A program made the translations under genes and the position numbers. DNA of 64,000 bases from Gordonia polyisoprenivorans NBRC 16320 = JCM 10675 (GTDB taxonomy: Bacteria > Actinomycetota > Actinomycetes > Mycobacteriales > Mycobacteriaceae): positions 62,001 through 126,000 of the forward strand of contig NZ_BAEI01000077.1 of assembly GCF_000241325.1 (NCBI RefSeq), written 5' to 3'. Of the stretch, positions 41,232-50,794 are shown piece by piece; position 1 is the stretch's first letter; each line of letters opens with the position of its first letter. Under the pieces are notes generated by a model. It was not told the origin of the DNA. It saw only the letters and a program-made list of their open reading frames with translations, and did not search any database.

Positions 41232-42272
41232 ATGACGGAAACGACCGACCGGCCTGCGGTGACGATCCGCGCCGTTCTCCGCTCGGCGACGAGGACTCGT
41301 TTCGATCGCATTCTGCTGGTGGTGATCGGGCTCGGGATGGTCTCGATCGCGGCCAATCTCTTTCTGCCGCAAGGCGCGTTCTTGCCGGCCTGGTTGCTGA
41401 TCCCGCAGGTGCTGGTGATCGCGGTGATGCTGCTCATGCACATCACACGTGTGCTCGGTGTGCGCGCGATGATCGTCTACTTCGTGACGATGATGGCGCT
41501 GGAACTGGTCTCGGAGTACGTCGACATCGCCACCGACGGTGGTTGGTACGGAGCGCATTTCGCGTACACGAGTCTGTGGGGGCCGCAGCTGTTCGGCGTG
41601 CCGATCGTGCCGCCCGTCTCGATCGCGGTGCTGGTGTGGCCGGCGTTCTGCGCCGCCTCGATCATCTTGTGCGGCGACTACTCCGTCGACCACCGTGGCC
41701 GGAGTTGGCTCACAACCATCTCGGTGGCGTTGATCGCCGGCATGTTCGTCTCGTGGATGCCGGTCATCTACGAGGCCATCTGCATCAAGATCGGTGCCTA
41801 CACCTACCCGCAGATCGAGTCGGGGCAGGTGGCGGGCTACTGGGGGTCGCCGATCGGCTCCGACCACATGGCGATGCCGCTGCGCGTGTTCCCGGGATTC
41901 ACGCTGCTCGTGTTCCTGCAGGTGGTCGTGCTGACCAGGGTCATCGGGCCCAGGGCTGCCGGCGCGCGGCTCGCCCGCGCCGACTCGTCGCCGCCGTTGC
42001 ACCCGATCCTCGATCTCGCCCCGCTGGCGTTCTTCGTCATGCTCGCCGTGGGGTTGACCAAGGTCGGTTCGACCGTCGAGGCGCAGGTGTTCGGCGCCTA
42101 CACCGGGGTGCTGGGCAGCGTGCTGGCGGTCATGTGTTTCTACCTGCGCGGGTCCGGGATTCGCCGGAGCCTTCGGATAGACCGGCCACCCGTACCGCCG
42201 GGGAGACCCAGCGCCGCAGATATCGGCGCAGGTGTGCGCCCTGGCGAGGCGGGTGGCCCGGATCGAGGATGA
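41232..42272 (+). CDS. Polytopic membrane protein, weakly carotenoid-biosynthesis (DUF422)-like
   Basis: The 346-residue protein has about eight membrane helices. Two conserved-looking stretches, ELVSEYVDIATDGGWYGAHFAYTS with LWGPQLFGVP (about residues 85-120) and VIYEAICIKIGAYTYPQ with MPLRVFPGF (about 175-220), recall the layout of DUF422 carotenoid-modifying hydratases, or possibly the AveC-type family. The resemblance is only partial. The last 47 codons overlap the TetR gene on the other strand and look non-conserved. An operator identical to that of the FAD monooxygenase operon lies directly upstream, so it belongs to the same regulon. Its reaction is unknown. Confidence 0.6.
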   Translation: MTETTDRPAVTIRAVLRSATRTRFDRILLVVIGLGMVSIAANLFLPQGAFLPAWLLIPQVLVIAVMLLMHITRVLGVRAMIVYFVTMMALELVSEYVDIATDGGWYGAHFAYTSLWGPQLFGVPIVPPVSIAVLVWPAFCAASIILCGDYSVDHRGRSWLTTISVALIAGMFVSWMPVIYEAICIKIGAYTYPQIESGQVAGYWGSPIGSDHMAMPLRVFPGFTLLVFLQVVVLTRVIGPRAAGARLARADSSPPLHPILDLAPLAFFVMLAVGLTKVGSTVEAQVFGAYTGVLGSVLAVMCFYLRGSGIRRSLRIDRPPVPPGRPSAADIGAGVRPGEAGGPDRG

Positions 42273-42783
42273 ACGACTGCAGGATCCGCAGCAGGAACTC
42301 GGCCAGCTCCTCCAGTTCGGCATCATCGAAACCTGCTTGCGCCCAATCGATGTCGAATTGCATCAACATCGATCGGCAGAGCTCGATGGCCACCTCGGAG
42401 GTGATCGCGGACTGCAGGCTGCTGGAGTGGCCGGGACTGAGTACCACGCTGACGTAGGGATCGACCGGTAGCACCTCGAGGGTGGTCGCGAGACCCTCGA
42501 CGACGGCTTCGGCCGGGTCGGTGATGCCGACGAGGTGCCCGGCGAGACGATCGAGGAAGCCCGCGGTCGCCGACCGCAGCGCTGCCTCCATGAGAACGGC
42601 GTCGGCACTGGGGAAATAGCGGTACACCGTCTGCCGGGTCACCCCGAGTTCCCTGGCGATGTCGGTGATGCTCAGGTTGATCGCGCCGTCGACGGTGATC
42701 GCATGGCGTGCGACATCGAGGATGCGTTCGCGTGCCTCGTCGTCGCTGGCCGGCGGGGTGCCGTTCCATCCTCGGGTGCGCAT
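42130..42783 (-). CDS. TetR-family transcriptional regulator
   Basis: The 217-residue regulator has an N-terminal helix-turn-helix (about residues 20-65; INLSITDIARELGVTRQTVYRYFPSADAVL) and an all-helical ligand domain. The ATG at 42783 begins MRTRGWNGTPP; upstream in-frame codons read through the promoter region. It is divergent from the FAD monooxygenase gene and converges on the membrane protein gene, overlapping its 3' end by 143 bases. Matching 28-bp inverted repeats stand before both neighbours, and the nearer one lies 183-210 bases from its own start. Repression of both units is the likely function; the ligand is unknown. Confidence 0.85.
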   Translation of the reverse strand: MRTRGWNGTPPASDDEARERILDVARHAITVDGAINLSITDIARELGVTRQTVYRYFPSADAVLMEAALRSATAGFLDRLAGHLVGITDPAEAVVEGLATTLEVLPVDPYVSVVLSPGHSSSLQSAITSEVAIELCRSMLMQFDIDWAQAGFDDAELEELAEFLLRILQSFILDPGHPPRQGAHLRRYLRRWVSPAVRVAGLSEGSGESRTRAGRNT

Positions 42784-42965
42784 CAGCGAACGCTCTCGGC
42801 GCAATCGGTGAACTCCATGGGGATCATCCTCGGTCCTCGGGTGTGGCCGGCACGTCTGGGGGTGGTGCCGAGCGTATCGGTGCAGGTCGGCCGCCCCCAT
42901 CGTACGTATTCGGGTACCCGTCCCGTTGAGTTCACCATTGACTCCGCGTCGCCTTCGTGGTTACG

Positions 42966-42993
42966 GTCATACACATAAGCGATACTGTATGAT
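42966..42993. promoter_or_regulatory. GTCATACA-N12-TGTATGAT operator, copy 2
   Basis: Same arms and spacing as 41181-41208 with a single mismatch in the last base; the 12-bp spacer differs, which argues for selection on the arms. It ends 28 bases before the start codon of the FAD monooxygenase, overlapping the expected promoter. Confidence 0.7.
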
Positions 42994-43021
42994 CAAGACG
43001 AATGACGAAAGAGGAGTGGCG

Positions 43022-44560
43022 ATGTCGCACGGTGGGCGGGCTGTGGTGATGGGCGGGAGTATCGCGGGGATCTGCGCGGCGGGGGTCCTCGCGCGGCACG
43101 TCGACGAGGTGATCGTCGTCGAGCGCGACGTGCTGCCCGACGGTGCCGAACACCGGAGGGGTGTGCCGCAGAGCCGGCACCCGCATTTTCTGCTCAACTC
43201 CGGACGTCGCGCGATGGATACGATCTTCCCCGGCTTCGAGCGCGCGCTGGTTCAGGCCGGTGGGATGCAACTGATGCCGTCGATGGCGGCCGCGCACTGC
43301 GAGGGTCGTGGCTGGATTCCGCGGCAGGAGTCGACGATGACGATGATCTACTCCTCCCGGCTGCTCGTCGAACGCGTTCTGCGGGACATGCTGCGCGACA
43401 TACCGAATGTGACCGTGGAGGAGGGTGTCGGGGTGAGCGGCCTCGAGACGGCCGATGGTGCCGACGGTCGTCGGGTCACCGGCGTCCGGTTGTCGGGTCG
43501 CCCGGGTGGGCCCGATGGCAACGTCGTGGAGGCCGATCTCATCGTCGACGCGCTCGGTCGCGGCTCACGCGTCAGCGAGTGGCTGCACCGGGCGGGATGG
43601 CCGCAGGTGCCGGTACGCACGCTCGACGCCGGTGCGACCTACTCGACGCGGTGGTACCAAAAGCCCACGGGGGCAAGCAGACCGGACTGGTGGTGGTGGC
43701 ATCACCTGTCGGTTCTGCCGACCACCGACACCGGCGAGCATCCCGCTGTCGACGACTACCTCTGTCAGATCTTCCCGATCGAAAAGGATCGGGTGCTGGT
43801 CACCATGGGGTCGTGGGGACACAAGATGCCGCTGCGGGAAGACGACTTCGTCGATGCCGCCCACGCGGTTCGGGCCCCCACCTTCGGTGCGGCGGTGGAC
43901 GTGTGCGAACCGATCTCCAAGGTCTTCGTCACCAAATCGACCGGAAACGCCTGGCGCCGTTACGATCTGCTCGACGCCCCGCCGACCGGCCTCGTGGTGA
44001 TCGGCGATGCGATCTGTGGGTTCAATCCGCTCTACGGCCAGGGGATGAGCTCGGCGGCCCGCTCGGCGCTGCTGCTCGACGAGAAGCTCACCGCCCGAAC
44101 AACTCTGGATCGGGACTTCTTCACCGACTTCTATCGCGCACAGGCGAAGTCGCTGAAGGTCCCGTGGACGCTGGCGTTGGCGCGTGATCAGGGATACGAC
44201 AGCGCGGAGGGCACCGAGGTGGTGCCGCCGTGGCGACGGCGGATCGTCGGGCGACTCGCCTGGCCGGTGTTCAACCTCATCTCCGGCACCACCCGGGAGG
44301 ATTCGGTGGTCGAGGACCACTTCGCCAAGGTCTTCAATCTCGACGAACCGGCGGTGCAGATGGTCCGCAGTCCACGGGTTCTCGCCGGCCTGGCGTGGTA
44401 CTGGTGCAAACGCGCCACGGGACGTACCGTACTGCCACCGGGATTCGATTCCACCGGGCATCCGCCCGCCGACGTCTGGGTCGACGGGCGGGCCACCCCG
44501 GGCCGCAACGCCGAGGTGATTCCGCTGCCCGACGCCGCCGGTCTCACCGCGGGCCGGTGA
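43022..44560 (+). CDS. FAD-dependent monooxygenase/oxidoreductase
   Basis: The 512-residue flavoprotein has an N-terminal dinucleotide-binding motif (GGSIAGICAAGVLARHVDEVIVVERD, residues about 10-35). It has the substrate/FAD junction DALGRGSRVSEWL near 180 and the second FAD motif GLVVIGDAICGFNPLYGQGMSSA (about 350-370). This is the plan of aromatic hydroxylases, squalene-epoxidase-like and geranylgeranyl-reductase-like enzymes. A GAAAGAGGAG ribosome-binding site precedes the ATG. The AveC-like gene follows after 30 bases, and the TetR-linked operator lies upstream. A role in oxidising a lipid, terpenoid or polyketide is plausible but unproven. Confidence 0.8.
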   Translation: MSHGGRAVVMGGSIAGICAAGVLARHVDEVIVVERDVLPDGAEHRRGVPQSRHPHFLLNSGRRAMDTIFPGFERALVQAGGMQLMPSMAAAHCEGRGWIPRQESTMTMIYSSRLLVERVLRDMLRDIPNVTVEEGVGVSGLETADGADGRRVTGVRLSGRPGGPDGNVVEADLIVDALGRGSRVSEWLHRAGWPQVPVRTLDAGATYSTRWYQKPTGASRPDWWWWHHLSVLPTTDTGEHPAVDDYLCQIFPIEKDRVLVTMGSWGHKMPLREDDFVDAAHAVRAPTFGAAVDVCEPISKVFVTKSTGNAWRRYDLLDAPPTGLVVIGDAICGFNPLYGQGMSSAARSALLLDEKLTARTTLDRDFFTDFYRAQAKSLKVPWTLALARDQGYDSAEGTEVVPPWRRRIVGRLAWPVFNLISGTTREDSVVEDHFAKVFNLDEPAVQMVRSPRVLAGLAWYWCKRATGRTVLPPGFDSTGHPPADVWVDGRATPGRNAEVIPLPDAAGLTAGR

Positions 44561-44590
44561 CGGCCGCAACCGCCGAGTAGGGGGTTCGAC

Positions 44591-45790
44591 ATGAGTGTCT
44601 GTGTGCCGGGGTCGGCGGCGGAGTTGATCACGAGATACCTGGGGTTCGATTGTTCGGCAGCCGATCCGGTTGTCACCCTGCGTAATCCGGCGCAGCTGGC
44701 CAACTGGACGCTGCCGGTGCTGGAGTACACGATCATTCTGGGCGCGGTGCTGGCACTGCTTCATGCAATGCGGCGGTGGCGGCGTGACGGTGATCCGACG
44801 AACTTGGCGATCTGGCTGGCATCGCTGCTCTACCTGTTCGTCATCGAGCCGCCGCTGTACTTCCCACAATGGTTCGGTCTGCAACACTCCGTCGGTTTCA
44901 TGTTCTCCCACAACGTGTTCAGTGTGCAGTTCATGTACGACCGGTTGCCGCTCTACATCGTCGCGTTCTATCCGGCGGTCAGCCAGCTCGCCTACGAGAT
45001 CGTCCGCGCCCTCGGGGTGTTCACCCGCCGCGGCCCACTGGCCGGAGCGGCGTGCACGGCGTTGGTGTATCAGGCGTTCTACGAGATCTTCGATCAGCTC
45101 GGCCCTCAGATGAAGTGGTGGGCATGGAACGTCGACGAACCCTTCTTCGGCGGAACCGCAAGCGATCTGGGCAACAAGGCCAATTCCCCGATGCTGGCGT
45201 CGGTGCCGATGAACAGCATCTGGCTGTTCGCGTCGGTGTCGTTCGGGGTGTTGATCTACCTTGCGGTCCGTCTGATCGGCGTGAGCAGCGCGGCCGGCGC
45301 TCCACCGCGCGGATTCTCGCTCGGATGGCGGATCGTCGTCACCGGGGTGTGCGCGCCGATCGGCATGGTGGTGTTCTCCATTCCCACGGCGATCTTCGGC
45401 CAGGGCACCCCCAACGTCGCCGCACAGACCATCGTGCTGACCACCGAACTCGCCGCCTTCTGGGTGATCGGACTGGTCGTGCTCGCCCGTCACCTGCGAG
45501 ATCCGCAGCGCACCAGCGGTGTCGACCCGCGCAGTGCGATGCCGTTCATCGTGGTGTTCGGGGCCCTCTACCTCGTCGTCTTCGCGGTGCTGTGGATCAG
45601 TGCGCTGCCGGCCTACCTCGATGCCGTCGACGGCGTCACCGCTGCGGGCACCCCGACCGGCAGCCTGGCGTATGCGATCGCCTGCTTCGTGCTGGCCGTC
45701 GCAGCCCTAGGGGCGGCGGCGGTGACCGCCGCTCGTGCCGGACGAGTCGATCGTCCTGAACTCGTCGGGTTCTCGACCCCGCGATCCTGA
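44591..45790 (+). CDS. AveC-like polytopic membrane protein
   Basis: The 399-residue protein has about nine membrane helices. An IEPPLYFPQWF motif lies near residue 95, NVFSVQFMYDRLPLY near 115, and YQAFYEIFDQLGPQMKWWAWN near 165. The conserved aromatic/acidic pattern and size fit proteins annotated as spirocyclase AveC family, common in rhodococci, Gordonia and mycobacteria. AveC itself forms the spiroketal of avermectin, but the chemistry of the broad family is undetermined. It shares a transcript with the FAD monooxygenase 30 bases upstream. Confidence 0.6.
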   Translation: MSVCVPGSAAELITRYLGFDCSAADPVVTLRNPAQLANWTLPVLEYTIILGAVLALLHAMRRWRRDGDPTNLAIWLASLLYLFVIEPPLYFPQWFGLQHSVGFMFSHNVFSVQFMYDRLPLYIVAFYPAVSQLAYEIVRALGVFTRRGPLAGAACTALVYQAFYEIFDQLGPQMKWWAWNVDEPFFGGTASDLGNKANSPMLASVPMNSIWLFASVSFGVLIYLAVRLIGVSSAAGAPPRGFSLGWRIVVTGVCAPIGMVVFSIPTAIFGQGTPNVAAQTIVLTTELAAFWVIGLVVLARHLRDPQRTSGVDPRSAMPFIVVFGALYLVVFAVLWISALPAYLDAVDGVTAAGTPTGSLAYAIACFVLAVAALGAAAVTAARAGRVDRPELVGFSTPRS

Positions 45791-45888
45791 CCCCGTGACC
45801 CCGACCCCCATGACGACGGGCGTAACGATTGCCGCAATTGTGACGAATGTCCTGGTGACGTGGCCCCCACAGGAGAGCAGGTATTCGC

Positions 45889-46257
45889 ATGACCATCGCC
45901 GCACGTATCGCCACGGGCTTCGCCGTGTCCGGAATCGCCTTGGGCGCCGCCGTCGTTGCGCCGGGTGATGCGCAGGCCGCATCGCCGCGGGACTGCCGTA
46001 TCTACAACTACTGGGCCGGGGCGTCGGTGAACTGCCCGGCCGGTGTCAAGGTGGTCCTCGAACTCGACTGCGTCGGGGTGGGCCGCAATTCCGGTGAGAC
46101 ACAGGGTGTCCGGATCTTCTATCACCGCACCAGCGCCGTGACCGATCGCAGCGGGTTCGCCGCCACCGACTGCGGTCAGGGCAGCTACATCGGCACGGGC
46201 GTCAACACCCGCAGCTGGATCCGGGCGACAGGCGCCTTCTGGGAACGGGTGAGCTGA
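45889..46257 (+). CDS. Small secreted cysteine-containing protein
   Basis: The 122-residue precursor has a clear signal peptide (about residues 1-31, ending GDAQAAS). The mature part of about 91 residues contains four cysteines (in PRDCRIY, VNCPAG, ELDCVG and ATDCGQG), likely two disulfides, and is rich in Tyr, Ser and Gly. A compact beta fold is suggested. No family is recognised. It is downstream of the AveC-like gene but separated by 98 bases, so it may have its own promoter. It converges on the M50 protease gene. Confidence 0.75.
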   Translation: MTIAARIATGFAVSGIALGAAVVAPGDAQAASPRDCRIYNYWAGASVNCPAGVKVVLELDCVGVGRNSGETQGVRIFYHRTSAVTDRSGFAATDCGQGSYIGTGVNTRSWIRATGAFWERVS

Positions 46258-46287
46258 CCCGGCGTCGACCGGAGTCGCAACGCTGCC

Positions 46288-47133
46288 CTAACGCCGCCAG
46301 AACAGGAAGGTGTCCCACCCCCACTCGGCCAGACCGGATGGGACGCCGGACAATTCGAACAGCCAGAAGATCAGGTCGAAGAACGCCTTGTTGAGCTGCG
46401 GAATGAACAGCAGGGCGAAGATGAGCAGGAAGCCGTACGGTGCGACGGCGGCAGCGCTCTGCCGGGTTTGCGGCGAGAGGTACGGCTCGATCGCGTTGTA
46501 GCCGTCGAAGCCGGGCATCGGGATCAGGTTCAGTACGGCGGCGGTGATCTGCAGGAACGCCAGCATAGCCAGTCCGTCCCACAGATTGATGCTGTCGCTT
46601 GAGGTCAGCAGGCGTCCGATGGGGCTGTCGACGAACGGACCGAACCCGCGGATCACCCCGAGCAGCACGACGGCGAGCAGAATGTTGCACGCCGGACCGG
46701 CCAGGGACACGATGGTGCGCTGCGCCTTGGTGAAGCCACGCTCGTTGAGGTACACCGCCCCGCCGGGAAAACCGATGCCGCCCAACAGGATGATGAGCAA
46801 CGGCAACCCCAGCGACAGCCCCGGATGGGTGTAGCGCAACGGATTCAGGGTCAGATATCCGCGCAATTCGGCGTCGCGGTCACCGAATCGGTAGGCGGTG
46901 ACCGCATGACCGAACTCGTGCAGACACAACGAGATCACCCAACCCGCGAGCACGAGCAGGATCACACCCAGGGTCGCCTTGCCCGACGAGCGATCGGAGC
47001 CGGCGGTCGCTGCGAGCCAGCCGCCGAGCACCGCCACCGCGATCAGCGCGAAGAACACGACGCCGGGCTGGATGGCGCGGGCCATCTCGGTCATCGTCGG
47101 GTTGCGGCGTCTGCCGAAGGCCGGGCCGGTCAT
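46288..47133 (-). CDS. M50-family (site-2-type) membrane protease, Rv0359-like
   Basis: The 281-residue protein has about six membrane helices. The zinc-binding HEFGH motif lies in a helix near residue 72 (SLCLHEFGHAVTAYRFG), and the third ligand segment is NLIPMPGFDGYNAI near 215 (the family's NPxPPLDG-type motif). This is the compact S2P/FtsH-like rhomboid-neighbour group found next to purA in mycobacteria (Rv0359). Its ATG overlaps the stop of the Rv0358-like gene by four bases. The substrate is unknown. Confidence 0.85.
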   Translation of the reverse strand: MTGPAFGRRRNPTMTEMARAIQPGVVFFALIAVAVLGGWLAATAGSDRSSGKATLGVILLVLAGWVISLCLHEFGHAVTAYRFGDRDAELRGYLTLNPLRYTHPGLSLGLPLLIILLGGIGFPGGAVYLNERGFTKAQRTIVSLAGPACNILLAVVLLGVIRGFGPFVDSPIGRLLTSSDSINLWDGLAMLAFLQITAAVLNLIPMPGFDGYNAIEPYLSPQTRQSAAAVAPYGFLLIFALLFIPQLNKAFFDLIFWLFELSGVPSGLAEWGWDTFLFWRR

Positions 47134-47816
47134 CGGGGGCACACCAGGTTGAGATCCACGTGATGACGGTAGTAGGTCGACCGTTTGACCACCCGATCGG
47201 TGAGCACGCCCTCCCGCTCGACGACGATATTGGTGCCGCCGGTCTGGATCGCCCGACCGTCGTGCCATCGGCCTCGCCGCGTCCAGCGGCCCAGCGCACC
47301 GGTCTCCAGGCGCGCCCGCAGACCCGGCTCGTGCGGGGTGGGCTCGATCCGGATGCCGCGGACCTCGCCGGTGAACAGTCGGACGCTGTCGACATAGCTC
47401 TCGCCGTGCAATGGCGCCCCCTCGGCGCCGAGGTGCCGGGCCACGCCCACCAGCACGGTCGCCGCGTCGTCGCGGATCAGCGGCAATGCCACGGCGTCGC
47501 CGTGCTCGGCGAGATCGCGGGCCGCCGACCCGTGCGGCAACCCGTACGTGCGGGTCGCGCCGGTGGGGCGATCGGCCACGTAGGCGACCTCGACGTCGAG
47601 GCGTTCGGAGAGCATCAAAGCGGCGATGACCTGCGCGAGGTGGGCGTCGGGGTGGGTCGACGACCCCCTGTCTGCACTTGTGGACTCGGCCGCGGGTTCC
47701 ACGATCAGCCGGGTGACGGCGGGGTCGGCGATCCGCTGCGCCACCGCGTCCCGGATCGCGCGGCGAGAAAGGCCCGACGCCGACACCTGCGATGACGTGA
47801 TGACCGCGAAAGACAT
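47130..47816 (-). CDS. Conserved hypothetical protein, Rv0358-like
   Basis: The 228-residue protein is without membrane segments. It has an alternating alpha/beta character, with a strand-helix start MSFAVITSSQVSASGLSRRAI, a central EVAYVADRPTGATRTYGLPHGSAARDLAEHG and a conserved-looking C-terminus (RSTYYRHHVDLNLV). Position (overlapping the M50 gene, divergent from purA across 77 bases) matches Rv0358. No enzymatic motif was recognised. Confidence 0.75.
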   Translation of the reverse strand: MSFAVITSSQVSASGLSRRAIRDAVAQRIADPAVTRLIVEPAAESTSADRGSSTHPDAHLAQVIAALMLSERLDVEVAYVADRPTGATRTYGLPHGSAARDLAEHGDAVALPLIRDDAATVLVGVARHLGAEGAPLHGESYVDSVRLFTGEVRGIRIEPTPHEPGLRARLETGALGRWTRRGRWHDGRAIQTGGTNIVVEREGVLTDRVVKRSTYYRHHVDLNLVCPR

Positions 47817-47893
47817 GGGAATAGGGTATCGAGCTGACCGAACCAGTAGGGTTGTCCCGGTTGCGAAGGCAAGCGGAAGGGCGGAAAGAGAAC

Positions 47894-49180
<1,287 letters not shown>

Positions 49181-49365
49181 CTCCGGGAGCATCGGCGGCT
49201 GGTGGCTTTCCGACGGATTCCGTCGCGTAAGTCGGGATCTGCTGCGAATAGCTCTGTAATCAGTCTCCGATTCTGCGGTTTCCCGAGCGCGGTGTTGCAT
49301 CGGAGGCTACCCTCATGAGCAGTGGGCGCCATCCGGGCTGCCCTGCGAACGAGGAGAGTGTTCCG

Positions 49366-50709
49366 ATGGCCCTGTACGCCGTCACCGATCCCGCGACCGG
49401 TGAGGTCGTCAAGGAATATCCGACCGCCACCGACGAGCAGGTGGGCGCCGCGATCGACGCCGCCGCCGACGCCTTCGCCACATGGTCGAAGAACTCGACG
49501 GTCGCCGAGCGTGGCGACCTCATCCGCAAGGTCGCGCAGTTGCACACCGAACGCAAGGACGAGCTGGCCGCGATCATCCAGCGCGAGATGGGCAAGCCGC
49601 TCGATCAGTCGGTCGGCGAGGTCGAGTTCAGTGCCGCGATCTACGAGTACTACGCCGACAACGCCGAGAAGTTCCTCGCCGACGAGCCGATCACGTTGCT
49701 CGAGGGCGAGGGGTCGGCATTCATCCGTCGCAGTGCCGTCGGCGTGCTGCTCGGCATCATGCCGTGGAACTACCCCTACTATCAGGTCGCCCGCTTCGCC
49801 GGCCCGAACCTGGTGCTGGGCAACACAATTGTGCTCAAGCATGCCCCGCAGTGCCCCGAGTCGGCCGCGGCGCTGCAGCAGATCTTCCTTGACGCCGGGT
49901 ATCCGGCCGGCGCGTATGTGAACATCTACGCCACCAACGAGCAGATCGCCGACGCCATCGCCGACCCGCGCGTGCAGGGTGTGTCGCTGACCGGGTCGGA
50001 GCGCGCCGGTGCCGCCGTCGCCGAGATCGCCGGTCGCAACCTGAAGAAGGTGGTCCTCGAACTCGGTGGGTCCGATCCGTTCATCCTGCTGTCCACCGAC
50101 GATCTCGACGCGACCGTCTCCGCGGCCGTCGACGGCCGGTTCGAGAACACCGGGCAGGCCTGCAACGCCGCCAAACGGTTCATCGTCGATGAGAGCATCT
50201 ACGACGAGTTCCTCGGCAAGTTCACCGAGAAGGTCAAGGCGACCGCGCAAGGCCTCGCGCCGCTGTCGTCGCTGGCCGCCGCCGAACGCCTCGAGGAGCA
50301 GGTCGAGAAGGCCGTGAAGGCCGGTGCGACACTGGATTCCGCGGGTGAACGCTCCGGCGCGCATTTCCCCCCGGCGGTGCTCACCGGTATCGATCCGGAG
50401 TCGCCGGTGGCCAAGGAAGAACTGTTCGGTCCGGTCGCCACGGTCTACAAGGTCTCCGGTGAGGACGAGGCCGTCGCACTCGCCAACGACATCCCGTTCG
50501 GCCTGGGCTCATATGTGTTCACCACCGACTCCGAACAGGCGCTGCGCGTGGCCGACAAGATCGAGGCCGGCATGGTGTTCGTCAATGCCGTGGGTGCCGA
50601 GGGTGCCGAGTTGCCGTTCGGCGGTGTGAAGCGCTCGGGTTTCGGCCGCGAACTCGGCCGTTTCGGCATCGACGAGTTCGTCAACAAGAAGATGATCCGC
50701 GTGAGCTGA
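49366..50709 (+). CDS. NAD(P)-dependent succinate-semialdehyde dehydrogenase-type aldehyde dehydrogenase
   Basis: The 447-residue aldehyde dehydrogenase of the GabD1 type has LLGIMPWNYPYYQ, SLTGSERAGAAVA, catalytic glutamate in LELGGSDPFIL and catalytic cysteine in NTGQACNAAKR, and it ends GFGRELGRFGIDEF. It is about ten residues shorter than relatives because the loop around KATAQGLAPLSS is shortened. The ATG at 49366 follows GAGGAGAG. It stands alone after purA (185-base gap) and ends in a strong terminator. The enzyme differs from the DoeC-like aldehyde dehydrogenase of the catabolic operon, so the window holds two distinct paralogs. Confidence 0.88.
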   Translation: MALYAVTDPATGEVVKEYPTATDEQVGAAIDAAADAFATWSKNSTVAERGDLIRKVAQLHTERKDELAAIIQREMGKPLDQSVGEVEFSAAIYEYYADNAEKFLADEPITLLEGEGSAFIRRSAVGVLLGIMPWNYPYYQVARFAGPNLVLGNTIVLKHAPQCPESAAALQQIFLDAGYPAGAYVNIYATNEQIADAIADPRVQGVSLTGSERAGAAVAEIAGRNLKKVVLELGGSDPFILLSTDDLDATVSAAVDGRFENTGQACNAAKRFIVDESIYDEFLGKFTEKVKATAQGLAPLSSLAAAERLEEQVEKAVKAGATLDSAGERSGAHFPPAVLTGIDPESPVAKEELFGPVATVYKVSGEDEAVALANDIPFGLGSYVFTTDSEQALRVADKIEAGMVFVNAVGAEGAELPFGGVKRSGFGRELGRFGIDEFVNKKMIRVS

Positions 50710-50747
50710 CGAACGCTCACCTCAGACACCCTGACCTATCAGACACG

Positions 50748-50784
50748 CTGCGGCGCCGGACGCGATGAACGTCCGGCGCCGCAG
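50748..50784. terminator. Strong bidirectional terminator
   Basis: CTGCGGCGCCGGACG and its exact complement form a 15-bp perfect stem around CGATGAA, followed by CTTTCGTT. It lies 39 bases after the aldehyde dehydrogenase stop and 11 bases before the stop of the convergent mycolyltransferase-like gene. Confidence 0.8.
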
Positions 50785-50794
50785 CTTTCGTTGG

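Noticed and set aside
43565..45493. Minus-strand open frame of about 642 codons across the FAD monooxygenase and AveC-like genes
   Set aside because: Antisense to two genes with clear motifs; Arg/Gln/His-rich shadow composition.
49211..49225. CGACGG-ATT-CCGTCG small hairpin after purA
   Set aside because: Only a 6-bp stem with no T-run; too weak to call a terminator.
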